A stretch of DNA of 64,000 bases from Flavobacteriaceae bacterium YJPT1-3. GTDB lineage: Bacteria; Bacteroidota; Bacteroidia; Flavobacteriales; Flavobacteriaceae. The DNA is taken from NCBI GenBank assembly GCA_029866965.1, contig CP123444.1:785501-849500 (forward strand), given 5' to 3'. Under the pieces are notes generated by a model. It ran no database searches. It was not told where the DNA came from and saw only the letters and a list, made by a program, of their open reading frames with translations. The first letter of the stretch is position 1. Every line of letters begins with the position of its first letter. The position numbers and the translations under genes are program-made. Positions 54,684-62,962 of the stretch are shown here, one piece after another.

Positions 54684-55579
54684 CGGAAATTCAATTGAGT
54701 CCCTTGAGGATCGACGGTCAATTGGACCTCCGCCCCAAGTATCAAGGCGCGATTATCGTCTATATGCCCGGCGGGAAAGTCAAAGCAGACCGGATAATCA
54801 CAACCGCTTGCGGCTTCGGCGATGATCTCTGCGGCCGTCTTTCCAAAAGGCACCGAATTGTCGTGCATCTTGGTGAGTCCGCCAACGATCAAACCTTTCA
54901 ACTGATTGAGCATGCCGTTCCGTTTGAGGTTGAGCATCATCCGATCTACGTGATAGAGGTACTCATCCAGATCTTCCAGAAATAGAATTTTCTCGCGGGT
55001 ATCGATGGCTGAGGGGCTGCCGCAGAGGGAGTACAAAATGGAAATGTTCCCCCCTACCAGTTGTCCCTGACCGGTTCCGGCCCGGTTGAGTGGTGCTCCG
55101 TCAATAGTGTACTTCAAGGCTTCTCCAAACAGGGCTTGCTTGAGGCTCGCTTTCGCGAAAGCGGAATTATCCTCCAGACTGAGCGGCATGGTGGCATGCA
55201 GGGTCTTGAATCCGATCTTATGCAGATGGCTGTGCAAGACGGTGACATCGGAGAAACCCACGATCCACTTGGGAGCCTTGATGAATTTATAGAAATCAAG
55301 GCCATCTACGATACGTACCGTCCCATAGCCTCCCTTAGCGCACCAAATGGCCCGGATTTCCGGATTATCCAGCATGGCTTGCAGATCGGCCAGGCGCTCT
55401 GCATCCGTACCCGCATATTGATCATCGGCCAGGCTCAGAGTCTTACCCAATACCGGCTGTAATCCCCAGGATTTCAACAGATTGATCGCTAAATCCAGAT
55501 CGGAGGGAGCGGGGACTTTACGGGCGGTCGCCACGATCGCCACCTGATCTCCCGATTTCAGGGCTGGAGGAGTCACCAT
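54680..55579 (-). CDS. ldcA: LD-carboxypeptidase (peptidase S66, muramoyltetrapeptide carboxypeptidase)
   Basis: From the ATG at 55579 (MVTPPALKSGDQVAIVATARKV) the protein has 299 residues, the normal size. A longer frame to 55645 adds a non-conserved tail. The S66 features are the nucleophile elbow VGFSDVTVLH (Ser), an acidic segment near LFLEDLDEYLYHVDRM and the terminal FPAGHIDDNRAL with the catalytic His. It removes the terminal D-Ala from murein tetrapeptides during cell-wall recycling. Its stop overlaps the start of yraN. An exact palindrome (55149-55162) encodes AFAKAS. Confidence 0.92.
   Translation of the reverse strand: MVTPPALKSGDQVAIVATARKVPAPSDLDLAINLLKSWGLQPVLGKTLSLADDQYAGTDAERLADLQAMLDNPEIRAIWCAKGGYGTVRIVDGLDFYKFIKAPKWIVGFSDVTVLHSHLHKIGFKTLHATMPLSLEDNSAFAKASLKQALFGEALKYTIDGAPLNRAGTGQGQLVGGNISILYSLCGSPSAIDTREKILFLEDLDEYLYHVDRMMLNLKRNGMLNQLKGLIVGGLTKMHDNSVPFGKTAAEIIAEAASGCDYPVCFDFPAGHIDDNRALILGAEVQLTVDPQGTQLNFR
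55149..55162. repeat. Exact iterated palindrome in ldcA
   Basis: Read on the reverse strand as AFAKA. Confidence 0.95.
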
Positions 55580-55705
55580 AGTGTTAAAATTGATGGGATA
55601 AAGTACTAAAAATAAAAATTTGCGGTTACCTTTAGGTAAGCTCATTTATCAATTGCCTGTATTTCAGGGGATTTTGAAGGGCTTAATAACCCAAATACAC
55701 TAACC

Positions 55706-57163
55706 ATGACGATGATGACCTCTTGTAATATAGCGGGAACCAGCGCCTACACCCCCACTACCGAAAACCCATGGAACGCCGCTAAGGTGCGCCATGTGTA
55801 TCGGCGTTTGGGTTATGGTGCGACTCCGGCCACTGTCAATCTAGCCTTAGCTGGCACCCCTCAAGAACTTATAGACCAATTACTTAGCGAAGCGATCAGC
55901 ATGCCCAATACCGAGGCTCCGGCCTGGGCCAATTGGACCATTGACAACTTTACCAATTTTGATGAGGAGAATGAAGACTACATCCGGGACTGGAAATTTC
56001 AGGCCGCGCGGGATATTTTCTCTAAAGGCCTTAAAGCCCGTATGGCCTTCTTTTGGAGTAACCATTTCGTAACCCAGCTCGACACCTATTTTTACGCACC
56101 TTACCTCTATCAGTATTGGGATGTCTTGCAAACTTATGCGCTGGGCAACTTTAGAGAATTTGTGCGCGTGATCGGGATCAACAATGCCATGTTGATCTTC
56201 CTCAATGGCTTTGAAAATACCGAGGCAGAACCTAATGAAAACTACGCCCGAGAATTATTCGAATTGTTTACCCTGGGCGCCGACAATGGCTACACCCAGG
56301 AAGATATTGAAGAAGCCTCCCGTGCACTTACGGGCTATAATCACTGGGAGAGCTTTGGAAGTCCCATCACCTTTGAAGCGTCCACCTTTGACGCTACTGA
56401 CAAGACTATTTTTGGTCAGACCGGGCCCTGGGGCTATGATGATCTGATCAACATTCTCTTTGAGCAGCGTGGGGATCTTATCGCGCCCTACATCTGTACC
56501 AAACTTTACACCTATTTCGTCAGTCCCGACGTCAATGAAGACATCATTGCGATCATGGCCCAGACCTTTATCGACAACGATTTTGAGATCGCTCCGGTAT
56601 TGGATCAATTGTTCAAAAGCGAACACTTTTTCGATCCGGATGCCGAGGGTGGTATCATCAAAAGTCCCTACGATCTGGTCTCCACCTACCTGACCGAAAG
56701 TGGTTTTCAATACAACGATGCCGAAGACGAGGTCACCGGCCTGATCGTCTATATCACCGATACCCTGGGTCAGGATCTATTTCAGCCCATTGATGTAGCC
56801 GGATGGCAGCGCAATCAGGATTGGATCAACAGCAGTACCCTGACCGGCCGCTGGCTGGGTATGGAGTACGTATCCTGGAATATGTGGGACTTCAGCAAGG
56901 ACCAGTTTAGACAGTTTGCTAAAGACCTGACCGGAGACAGCAATGATCCAGCTTTCATCACCCGGACGATCGTCGACTATTTTATCTCCAAGCCGCTGTA
57001 TACCGAAAGCGACTACGAGGTGGCGACCTCGATTTTTCGTTGGGAAGTCCCCGAAAACTACTTTGACGATGGAACCTGGGACCTCGACTGGAGCTCTGCC
57101 GATTATCAGACCTTACTTCTGATCTTCCACATCTTCAAAATGCCAGAGTTTCAACTTAAATAA
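55706..57163 (+). CDS. DUF1800 family protein
   Basis: The 485 residues open with WNAAKVRHVYRRLGYGATPATVN and contain ARMAFFWSNHFVTQ, NYARELFELFTLGADNGYTQEDIEEASRALTG and KSPYDLVSTYL, hallmarks of DUF1800. No signal peptide or membrane helix is seen. It is followed 9 bp later by a DUF1501 gene, the pairing known from many bacteria. The DUF1501 protein has a Tat-like signal, so co-export as a complex is possible but unproven. Biochemical function is unknown. Confidence 0.85.
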   Translation: MTMMTSCNIAGTSAYTPTTENPWNAAKVRHVYRRLGYGATPATVNLALAGTPQELIDQLLSEAISMPNTEAPAWANWTIDNFTNFDEENEDYIRDWKFQAARDIFSKGLKARMAFFWSNHFVTQLDTYFYAPYLYQYWDVLQTYALGNFREFVRVIGINNAMLIFLNGFENTEAEPNENYARELFELFTLGADNGYTQEDIEEASRALTGYNHWESFGSPITFEASTFDATDKTIFGQTGPWGYDDLINILFEQRGDLIAPYICTKLYTYFVSPDVNEDIIAIMAQTFIDNDFEIAPVLDQLFKSEHFFDPDAEGGIIKSPYDLVSTYLTESGFQYNDAEDEVTGLIVYITDTLGQDLFQPIDVAGWQRNQDWINSSTLTGRWLGMEYVSWNMWDFSKDQFRQFAKDLTGDSNDPAFITRTIVDYFISKPLYTESDYEVATSIFRWEVPENYFDDGTWDLDWSSADYQTLLLIFHIFKMPEFQLK

Positions 57164-57171
57164 TCCTCCCC

Positions 57172-58827
57172 ATGTGCAATCACGATATACCTCATAACCA
57201 TCCGCTCTCTAACCGTAACAAGAAAGAGAAGCAACCTACTAAACAACCTTATCACAAGACTGCTGCTCACCACGAAGAGCACGAGCGCTGGAGCAGACGT
57301 ACCTTTATGCAGGCCCTGGGTCTGGCCGGTACCGGCACCATGATGCTGGGAGGCACCCATTTGATGGCTTCGCAGCCTTCCAAGCTCAATATGGCGCTCA
57401 CCCAGAGCGACAATGACAACATTCTGGTCTTGGTCCGCCTCAAAGGAGGAAACGACGGACTGAATACCATTGTTCCGGTCTACGACTACGACTATTATTC
57501 GCAGCAGCGGCCGGGCATCCGTATTTCTGATCGCGACTTTTTACCCTTGAATGCTGATTTCGCCATCCCTCCTTCTATGGAAGATGCTTACGGCATGTGG
57601 GGAGAGGGCGCCATGAAAGTGGTGCATGGGGTAGGCTACTCCGTGCAAAATTTGTCGCATTTTACCAGTTCTGATATTTGGGCGACCGCTGATCACGAGC
57701 AAGAAGTTCCTACCGGGGTCTTTGGCCGTTATTTTGATCAGCTCTACCCCGATTTTCTGGTCAACCCGCCTGAAGAACCGGCTGCCGTGCAAATTGGGAG
57801 TATTGGAAATCTCATCTTTGAAGGCGAAGACAGCAATTTTGCGTTTACCGTGTCCAATCCCGACCAGCTGGCTGAAATCGCCACCACCGGAGTGCTGCAT
57901 GATGTGCTGAATGTGCCCGATTGTACCTACGGGGAACAGTTGGCGTTTATGCGAGGGATGATCAACACCACCTTTAAGTACGCCGGAGTGATCAATGAAG
58001 CGTACGAAGCCAGTACTAATGCGGTAGAATATTCCAATGATCAATTGGGAAAACAATTGGCCATTGTCGCCCGGATGATCAAGGGCGGTTTGGGCACCAA
58101 GGTGATCTTAGTCACCCTGGGTGGTTTTGATACGCACGCCAATCAGACATTAAGACATCAGGAGTTGTTAACCGAGCTCTCCTCGCAGATCAAATTATTC
58201 TATGACGACCTTACTGCCTCCGGCATGCAGGAGCGGGTACTTACTATGACCTTCTCTGAATTTGGCCGCAGGATTTTTGAAAACGGATCCGACGGTACCG
58301 ACCACGGGGCCGCCTCACCGGTACTCTTTTTCGGGCCGGCCTTGCAGGGCAATGGTTTTTTTGGCACCCATCCCGATCTACGGGATCCCGAAGGCCCCGG
58401 AAACCTCAAGCACTCCACCGATTTTCGATCGGTGTACGCTACGGTATTGAAAGAATGGCTCTGTATAGACGGAGCTTTGGTCGATAGTGTACTCCTCAAC
58501 AATTATGAGAATATCCCGTTGGGCTTTGCCTGTGGATCCTTGGGATTGGGCGACAACCCGCTGGTCAACAGCTTCTTTCATGTACCCGTTTATCAGGGCA
58601 AGGAGGTCTTTATCGAATTTAAACTCCCCGCCTCCGGCCGTGTGGTGGTCAAGCTCTATAACATGCTGGGACAGGAAGTGAGTACTTTAGCCGATTCAAT
58701 GATGTTTGACGGACAGCAAAAAATCAATGTGCGCCAGCAAGTACAGGGGCGCCTGGCGATCGGTCAGTACATCTATCGGATCTCGACCGGCGGTCAGAAC
58801 TACAGTAAATCCATAGTGATCAGTTAA
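57172..58827 (+). CDS. DUF1501 family secreted protein with Tat-like signal and T9SS sorting domain
   Basis: The 551 residues have a long charged N-region and SRRTFMQALGLAGTGTMMLGG at about residues 41-61, a twin-arginine-type signal. The DUF1501 core shows LVRLKGGNDGLNTIVP, TLGGFDTHANQTLRHQ and SEFGRRIFENGSDGTDHG, an alkaline-phosphatase-like (sulfatase) fold. About 85 C-terminal residues (VVVKLYNMLGQEVSTLAD, then GQYIYRISTGGQ) are a T9SS type-A sorting domain. The combination Tat plus T9SS is unusual: most T9SS cargo uses Sec. It lies in an operon with DUF1800. Confidence 0.87.
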   Translation: MCNHDIPHNHPLSNRNKKEKQPTKQPYHKTAAHHEEHERWSRRTFMQALGLAGTGTMMLGGTHLMASQPSKLNMALTQSDNDNILVLVRLKGGNDGLNTIVPVYDYDYYSQQRPGIRISDRDFLPLNADFAIPPSMEDAYGMWGEGAMKVVHGVGYSVQNLSHFTSSDIWATADHEQEVPTGVFGRYFDQLYPDFLVNPPEEPAAVQIGSIGNLIFEGEDSNFAFTVSNPDQLAEIATTGVLHDVLNVPDCTYGEQLAFMRGMINTTFKYAGVINEAYEASTNAVEYSNDQLGKQLAIVARMIKGGLGTKVILVTLGGFDTHANQTLRHQELLTELSSQIKLFYDDLTASGMQERVLTMTFSEFGRRIFENGSDGTDHGAASPVLFFGPALQGNGFFGTHPDLRDPEGPGNLKHSTDFRSVYATVLKEWLCIDGALVDSVLLNNYENIPLGFACGSLGLGDNPLVNSFFHVPVYQGKEVFIEFKLPASGRVVVKLYNMLGQEVSTLADSMMFDGQQKINVRQQVQGRLAIGQYIYRISTGGQNYSKSIVIS

Positions 58828-58846
58828 ACCCAAAAGCCAAATGATC

Positions 58847-58864
58847 CGGGAGCTTAAGCTCCCG
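58847..58864. terminator. Perfect 18-bp palindrome, possible terminator
   Basis: CGGGAGCTTAAGCTCCCG after the DUF1501 gene and before metG. It folds as a hairpin but lacks an immediate T-run, so its terminator role is tentative. Confidence 0.5.
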
Positions 58865-58896
58865 TTCAAAAGGCCTGTTTTCGATGGGATTTTGTC

Positions 58897-58904
58897 TATT
58901 TTTG
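58897..58904 (+). promoter_or_regulatory. -7 element of metG (TATTTTTG)
   Basis: TATTTTTG, 19 bp before the ATG at 58924. A convincing -33 was not found. Confidence 0.55.
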
Positions 58905-58923
58905 TGCCTTCAAAAGCACATTC

Positions 58924-61008
58924 ATGGCAGCACGCTATACCCTTACCGCAGCACTTCCCTATACGAACGGTCCCATCCACATCGGACATTTAGCCGGTGT
59001 TTATGTTCCGGCCGATATTTACGCCCGCTACCTGCGCTTGCAGGGAGAAGACGTACTTTTTGTATGCGGGAGTGATGAGCATGGGGTACCCATTACGATC
59101 AAGGCCAAAAAAGAAGGGGTGAGTCCGCAGGATGTGGTGGATAAATACCACGGCATCATCAAACAGTCCTTTGAAGACTTTGGGATCGCTTTTGACAACT
59201 ATTCGCGCACCTCCGCGAAAATCCATCATGAAACGGCCTCCGACTTTTTTAAAAAGCTCTACGAGGACGGTAAATTTATAGAAGAAACCAATCAGCAACT
59301 CTACGACGCCGAAGCGGAACAGTTCCTGGCCGATCGCTTTGTGGTGGGCACCTGCCCCAAATGCGGCTACGAAGAAGCCTATGGTGATCAGTGCGAAAAT
59401 TGCGGAACCTCCCACAACGCCACCGACCTGATCCATCCCCGTTCGGCCATCACCGGAGCCAAGCCCAGCCTGAAGGAAACCAAGCACTGGTTCCTGCCGC
59501 TGGATCAGTACGAAGATTTTTTAAAGGAATGGATCCTCAAAGGCCATAAAGACGATTGGAAGACCAATGTGTACGGGCAGTGCAAAAGCTGGATCGACGA
59601 TGGCTTGCGGCCCCGTGCGGTGACCCGCGATCTGGACTGGGGGATTCCGGTGCCGGTAGACGGCGCCGAGGGCAAAGTGCTTTACGTCTGGTTTGATGCC
59701 CCCATCGGCTACATCTCCTCCACCAAAGAATGGGCGGAGCGCGAAGGCAAAGCCTGGGAACCCTACTGGAAAGATAAAGACACCAAGTTGGTGCACTTTA
59801 TCGGGAAAGACAATATTGTATTCCATTGCATCATCTTCCCCAGCATGCTCCAGGCCGAAGGCAGCTATATACTTCCTGAAAATGTACCCGCCAATGAGTT
59901 TTTAAATCTGGAAGGCCGCAAATTGTCGACCTCCAAGAACTGGGCGGTCTGGCTGCACGAATACCTGGAGGATTTCCCCGGGCAGCAGGATGTACTGCGC
60001 TATGTGCTTACCGCCAATGCGCCCGAGACCAAGGACAACGACTTTACCTGGAAGGATTTTCAGGCCCGCAACAACAATGAATTGGTGGCCGTTTTTGGCA
60101 ACTTCATCAACCGGGTTATGGTGCTTACTCAGAAATATTATGAGGGTGAAGTGCCCGAACCGGGCGACTACAGCCCCGTAGACGAAGCCACTTTGCAAGA
60201 ATTGCAGGCCTATCCGGCCGTGATCGCCTCTTCCCTGGAGCGGTATCGCTTTCGCGAAAGCCAAAACGAACTCATGAACGTAGCCCGACTGGGGAACAAA
60301 TACCTGGCCGACGAAGAGCCCTGGAAGAGCATCAAGACCGATACCGAGCGCACCAAGACCGTCATGTTTGTGGCCCTGCAGATCGCTGCGGCCCTGGCGG
60401 TGCTTAGCGAACCCTTTTTGCCGCATACCTCTGCCAAGTTGAAGGCCATGCTGCACCTGGATCCCGATCCGGCGGCACGTTTGAGAACCAGCCTGGTAAA
60501 ACTGAACTGGCAGGACCTGGAGGAAGGCTTGCCTTACTTAAAATCAGGATACCGTGTAGAAAAAGGCGAACTGCTTTTCAGCAAGATCGAAGACGAACAG
60601 ATACAGCACCAACTCGAAAAATTAGAAGCGACCAAAATGACGAATGAAGCAGCACAGGCGGCAGTAGCACCGCAAAAAGAGACCATACAATTTGATGATT
60701 TTACCAAGATGGACCTGCGTGTAGGTACCATCCTGGAGGCCGAAAAAATGCCCAAGACCAAAAAACTGATGGTGTTGAAGGTAGATACCGGCATCGATCA
60801 ACGGACCATCGTTTCGGGGATCGCGGAGCATTTTAAGGCCGAAGCATTGATCGGCAAGCAGGTTACCGTACTCGCCAATCTGGCTCCCCGACCCCTACGC
60901 GGGGTGGAAAGTCAGGGCATGATCCTGATGACCGAGAATGCCGAAGGAAAACTGGTCTTTGTACATCCGGCTGAGGCGGGAGTCCCTAACGGAGCCACGA
61001 TCAACTAG
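58924..61008 (+). CDS. metG: Methionine--tRNA ligase with C-terminal tRNA-binding domain
   Basis: The 694-residue class I synthetase has the HIGH motif [17 protein letters not shown]. The zinc-binding knuckle is [18 protein letters not shown], and the KMSKS position reads [11 protein letters not shown], a known variant. The C-terminal OB fold (about 585-694) starts [20 protein letters not shown] and is the EMAP/Arc1p-like tRNA-binding domain that dimerises the enzyme. It makes Met-tRNA for initiation and elongation. An exact palindrome (60248-60261) encodes RFRES. The following deacetylase gene starts 16 bp later. Confidence 0.97.
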   Translation: MAARYTLTAALPYTNGPIHIGHLAGVYVPADIYARYLRLQGEDVLFVCGSDEHGVPITIKAKKEGVSPQDVVDKYHGIIKQSFEDFGIAFDNYSRTSAKIHHETASDFFKKLYEDGKFIEETNQQLYDAEAEQFLADRFVVGTCPKCGYEEAYGDQCENCGTSHNATDLIHPRSAITGAKPSLKETKHWFLPLDQYEDFLKEWILKGHKDDWKTNVYGQCKSWIDDGLRPRAVTRDLDWGIPVPVDGAEGKVLYVWFDAPIGYISSTKEWAEREGKAWEPYWKDKDTKLVHFIGKDNIVFHCIIFPSMLQAEGSYILPENVPANEFLNLEGRKLSTSKNWAVWLHEYLEDFPGQQDVLRYVLTANAPETKDNDFTWKDFQARNNNELVAVFGNFINRVMVLTQKYYEGEVPEPGDYSPVDEATLQELQAYPAVIASSLERYRFRESQNELMNVARLGNKYLADEEPWKSIKTDTERTKTVMFVALQIAAALAVLSEPFLPHTSAKLKAMLHLDPDPAARLRTSLVKLNWQDLEEGLPYLKSGYRVEKGELLFSKIEDEQIQHQLEKLEATKMTNEAAQAAVAPQKETIQFDDFTKMDLRVGTILEAEKMPKTKKLMVLKVDTGIDQRTIVSGIAEHFKAEALIGKQVTVLANLAPRPLRGVESQGMILMTENAEGKLVFVHPAEAGVPNGATIN
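60248..60261. repeat. Exact iterated palindrome in metG
   Basis: Read in the third frame as RFRES. Confidence 0.95.
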
Positions 61009-61024
61009 CAAGCCCGTTCCTTCC

Positions 61025-61930
61025 ATGCTCCATATTGCCCATGCTCCCATCTATGCGCATCCCTTGCCGGAAGGGCATCGGTTTCCCATGGAAAAGTACG
61101 ATCTGTTACCCCGCCAGTTGCTGCATGAGGGCACGTGCAACGAGGCCAATTTTTTTGCCCCTGTCCAATTGGAGGATTATGAGCCGGTGCTGGCTGTACA
61201 CACCCCGGAGTATCTGCAGCAGCTGCTCGATCTTTCCTTAGAACGCCGGGCCGCGAGAAAACTGGGGTTTCCGCTTTCGCGAAAGCTGGTCGATCGCGAA
61301 CTCACCATTACTCAGGGTACCTTAGACAACTGCCTGCAGGCTTTGGAGCACGGTATCGCCATGAATATTGCCGGGGGTACGCATCACGCCTATTCCGATC
61401 ACGGGGAGGCCTTTTGCCTGCTGAACGATCAGGCCATCGCGGCCCAATGGCTATTGGATCAGGGGAAAGCCAAAAGAATTCTTATCGTCGATCTGGATGT
61501 GCATCAGGGCAATGGTACTGCGGAGATCTTTCAGGAAGAAGAACGGGTGTTTACTTTTTCCATGCATGGGGCTGGCAATTATCCTTTTAAAAAGGAGACC
61601 TCTAATCTGGATATCGCCCTGCCCGACGGCACCGGAGATGCCGAGTACCTAAAAAAACTAACAGATACCCTCCCCCGACTGTTGGAGGAACAGCAACCCG
61701 ATTTTGTGTTTTATCTGTGCGGAGTGGATATTCTCTCTACCGACAAGCTGGGCCGACTGGGCTGCAGTGTGGAGGGCTGTAAAGCCCGCGATCGCTACGT
61801 GCTGGAACAACTAAAAACCAAAAGCATCCCCGTGCAGTGTAGTATGGGCGGGGGTTATTCGCCGGACATCAAGGTGATCGTAGACGCCCATGCCAATACC
61901 TTCCGACTGGCACAAGAACTCTACTTCTGA
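61025..61930 (+). CDS. Histone-deacetylase-family (AcuC/arginase-deacetylase fold) hydrolase
   Basis: From ATG at 61025 there are 301 residues; longer in-frame starts would lie inside metG. Zinc-site motifs are GGTHHAYSDHGEAFCLLNDQAIAA, DLDVHQGNGTAEIF and LCGVDILSTDKLG. In bacteria such enzymes act on acetylated proteins, polyamines or acetoin-related substrates. The target cannot be read here. The stop overlaps the start of a small Cys-rich gene (TGATG). An exact palindrome (61273-61286) encodes LSRKL. Confidence 0.88.
   Translation: MLHIAHAPIYAHPLPEGHRFPMEKYDLLPRQLLHEGTCNEANFFAPVQLEDYEPVLAVHTPEYLQQLLDLSLERRAARKLGFPLSRKLVDRELTITQGTLDNCLQALEHGIAMNIAGGTHHAYSDHGEAFCLLNDQAIAAQWLLDQGKAKRILIVDLDVHQGNGTAEIFQEEERVFTFSMHGAGNYPFKKETSNLDIALPDGTGDAEYLKKLTDTLPRLLEEQQPDFVFYLCGVDILSTDKLGRLGCSVEGCKARDRYVLEQLKTKSIPVQCSMGGGYSPDIKVIVDAHANTFRLAQELYF
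61273..61286. repeat. Exact iterated palindrome in the deacetylase gene
   Basis: Read as LSRKL. Confidence 0.95.
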
Positions 61931-62106
61931 TGGGGAAAGACAAAAAGAACAAGAAAGAAAAGAAGGAGCAAAAGGGCCTAAAGAAAAAGTGCTGCGAGAA
62001 GTACCTGAAAAAGGGGGAGCACAAGCGGTGCAAGCGCTGTCCGTGTTTTGATCTGCCACCAGAAGTGCGTCAGGCCAGATTGAAAAAGCTTTTGGAAAAG
62101 GCTTAG
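61930..62106 (+). CDS. Small basic Cys-rich protein
   Basis: The 58-residue product begins with the deacetylase overlap (TGATG): MGKDKKNKKEKKEQ, then KKKCCEKYLKKGEHKRCKRCPCFDLPPEV. Five Cys with a CC and CxxCxC arrangement and more than 30% Lys/Arg suggest a metal-binding, possibly nucleic-acid-binding protein. I recall similar short proteins beside other genes in flavobacteria, but no function is known to me. Coupling with the deacetylase is suggested by the overlap. Its length lies below common gene-calling cut-offs. Confidence 0.65.
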   Translation: MGKDKKNKKEKKEQKGLKKKCCEKYLKKGEHKRCKRCPCFDLPPEVRQARLKKLLEKA

Positions 62107-62252
62107 ACCTTATTCTATTTTTTTGTTGAATTCAAGACGTTCTCGAAGAACAAGAGCGTGCTAGCTTCACACGAACCACCGCCAGTAGTGAGAGCAAGTC
62201 ACAGGAGTGCCTGCATGTCGGTAGGCAGGGAATACAGTACTGCACTTTTTCC

Positions 62253-62450
62253 TAGATGAAACTGCCTCCGATGAACCGCCTACGGCGGTGAAAGGAAGGC
62301 ATTGCTAATACCTTGACTCGTGTTCTGTTCTATTACTTTTTTCTAGATAACTTGCTTCCGACGAGTCTGAGAATTCAGGCGAGAGGAAAGCGTTTTAATC
62401 ATTTGTCTTATGTTTCTTCTTTCTTGCTTTTTCTAGATAAAAAGCAAGCC
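62253..62450 (+). repeat. Degenerate tandem repeat of about 90 bp (two full copies plus partial third)
   Basis: The anchor word CTTTTTTCTAGATAA (variants) recurs with TAGAT starting at 62253, 62344 and 62434, 91 and 90 bp apart. The copies also share TCCGANGA, GAGAGGAAAGC-like and TTTTTTC ends. The third copy is truncated after about 20 bp. Confidence 0.65.
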
Positions 62451-62796
62451 AAAAATCACGGCTGCATTTCAGCAGTGGAGTCTGTCTTTTCCGTAGCGGG
62501 AGAAAATAAAAGCTTCTATTTCCTTGACATCTTTGAGAACTTTTAGGAGCAATAGCAGCTCTTAAATACATACGAGTAACCGACAAATTTTCTCCTGATC
62601 ACCACTCCAAAGCCAGCCTTGTATCCACTGCTTCACTGATGCCGGTTTAGTTTCATAATTCGTGAAATCCTGTGTCTAATTAAACAATGTATTTCAACGG
62701 CCTAAGAAGATGGCCGGATCAGGGATGCCGAGCGCGTGGCGCCTGCCTGCCGGAGGCAGGATCAGGGAAAAATTCTTCGTGCCTAGCTATTTCTTG

Positions 62797-62830
62797 AAGT
62801 TATACCTCGCTATGGATTGAGGTATAACTT
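62797..62830. repeat. Perfect 12-bp inverted repeat
   Basis: AAGTTATACCTC and GAGGTATAACTT with a 10-base loop. It lacks a T-run, so it is not a standard terminator, and no gene is within 130 bp on the right. Confidence 0.85.
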
Positions 62831-62962
62831 ACGAGTATAGTCGCTTCATTTTTACCCGCTAGCGCGACCGCAGACCCCGGCCAGTTTCTTAAGCCTGGAT
62901 TTTTTTGTTTCTTTTTTCATCCAAGGAAAAAAGAAAAAGAGTCAAGAAAAAAAGGGAAAAGA

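Larger units (their letters stand above)
62107..62962. other. 856-bp non-coding stretch with repeats
   Basis: No ORF with protein-like content is seen. It holds a degenerate tandem repeat (62253-62450), short GC-rich inverted repeats with CCTGCC/GGCAGG near 62211-62230 and 62745-62760, a perfect 12-bp stem-loop (62797-62830) and purine-rich A/G runs just before the symporter end. Confidence 0.75.

Noticed and set aside
60938-61024. Earlier start of the deacetylase gene
   Set aside because: The added residues overlap metG coding sequence and show no family similarity.
62313-62546. 77-residue ORF in the non-coding stretch
   Set aside because: It lies across the tandem repeat, has no recognisable domain and no promoter.
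62107-62962. CRISPR array
   Set aside because: The repeats are about 90 bp, degenerate and only two to three in number, without spacers or cas genes.
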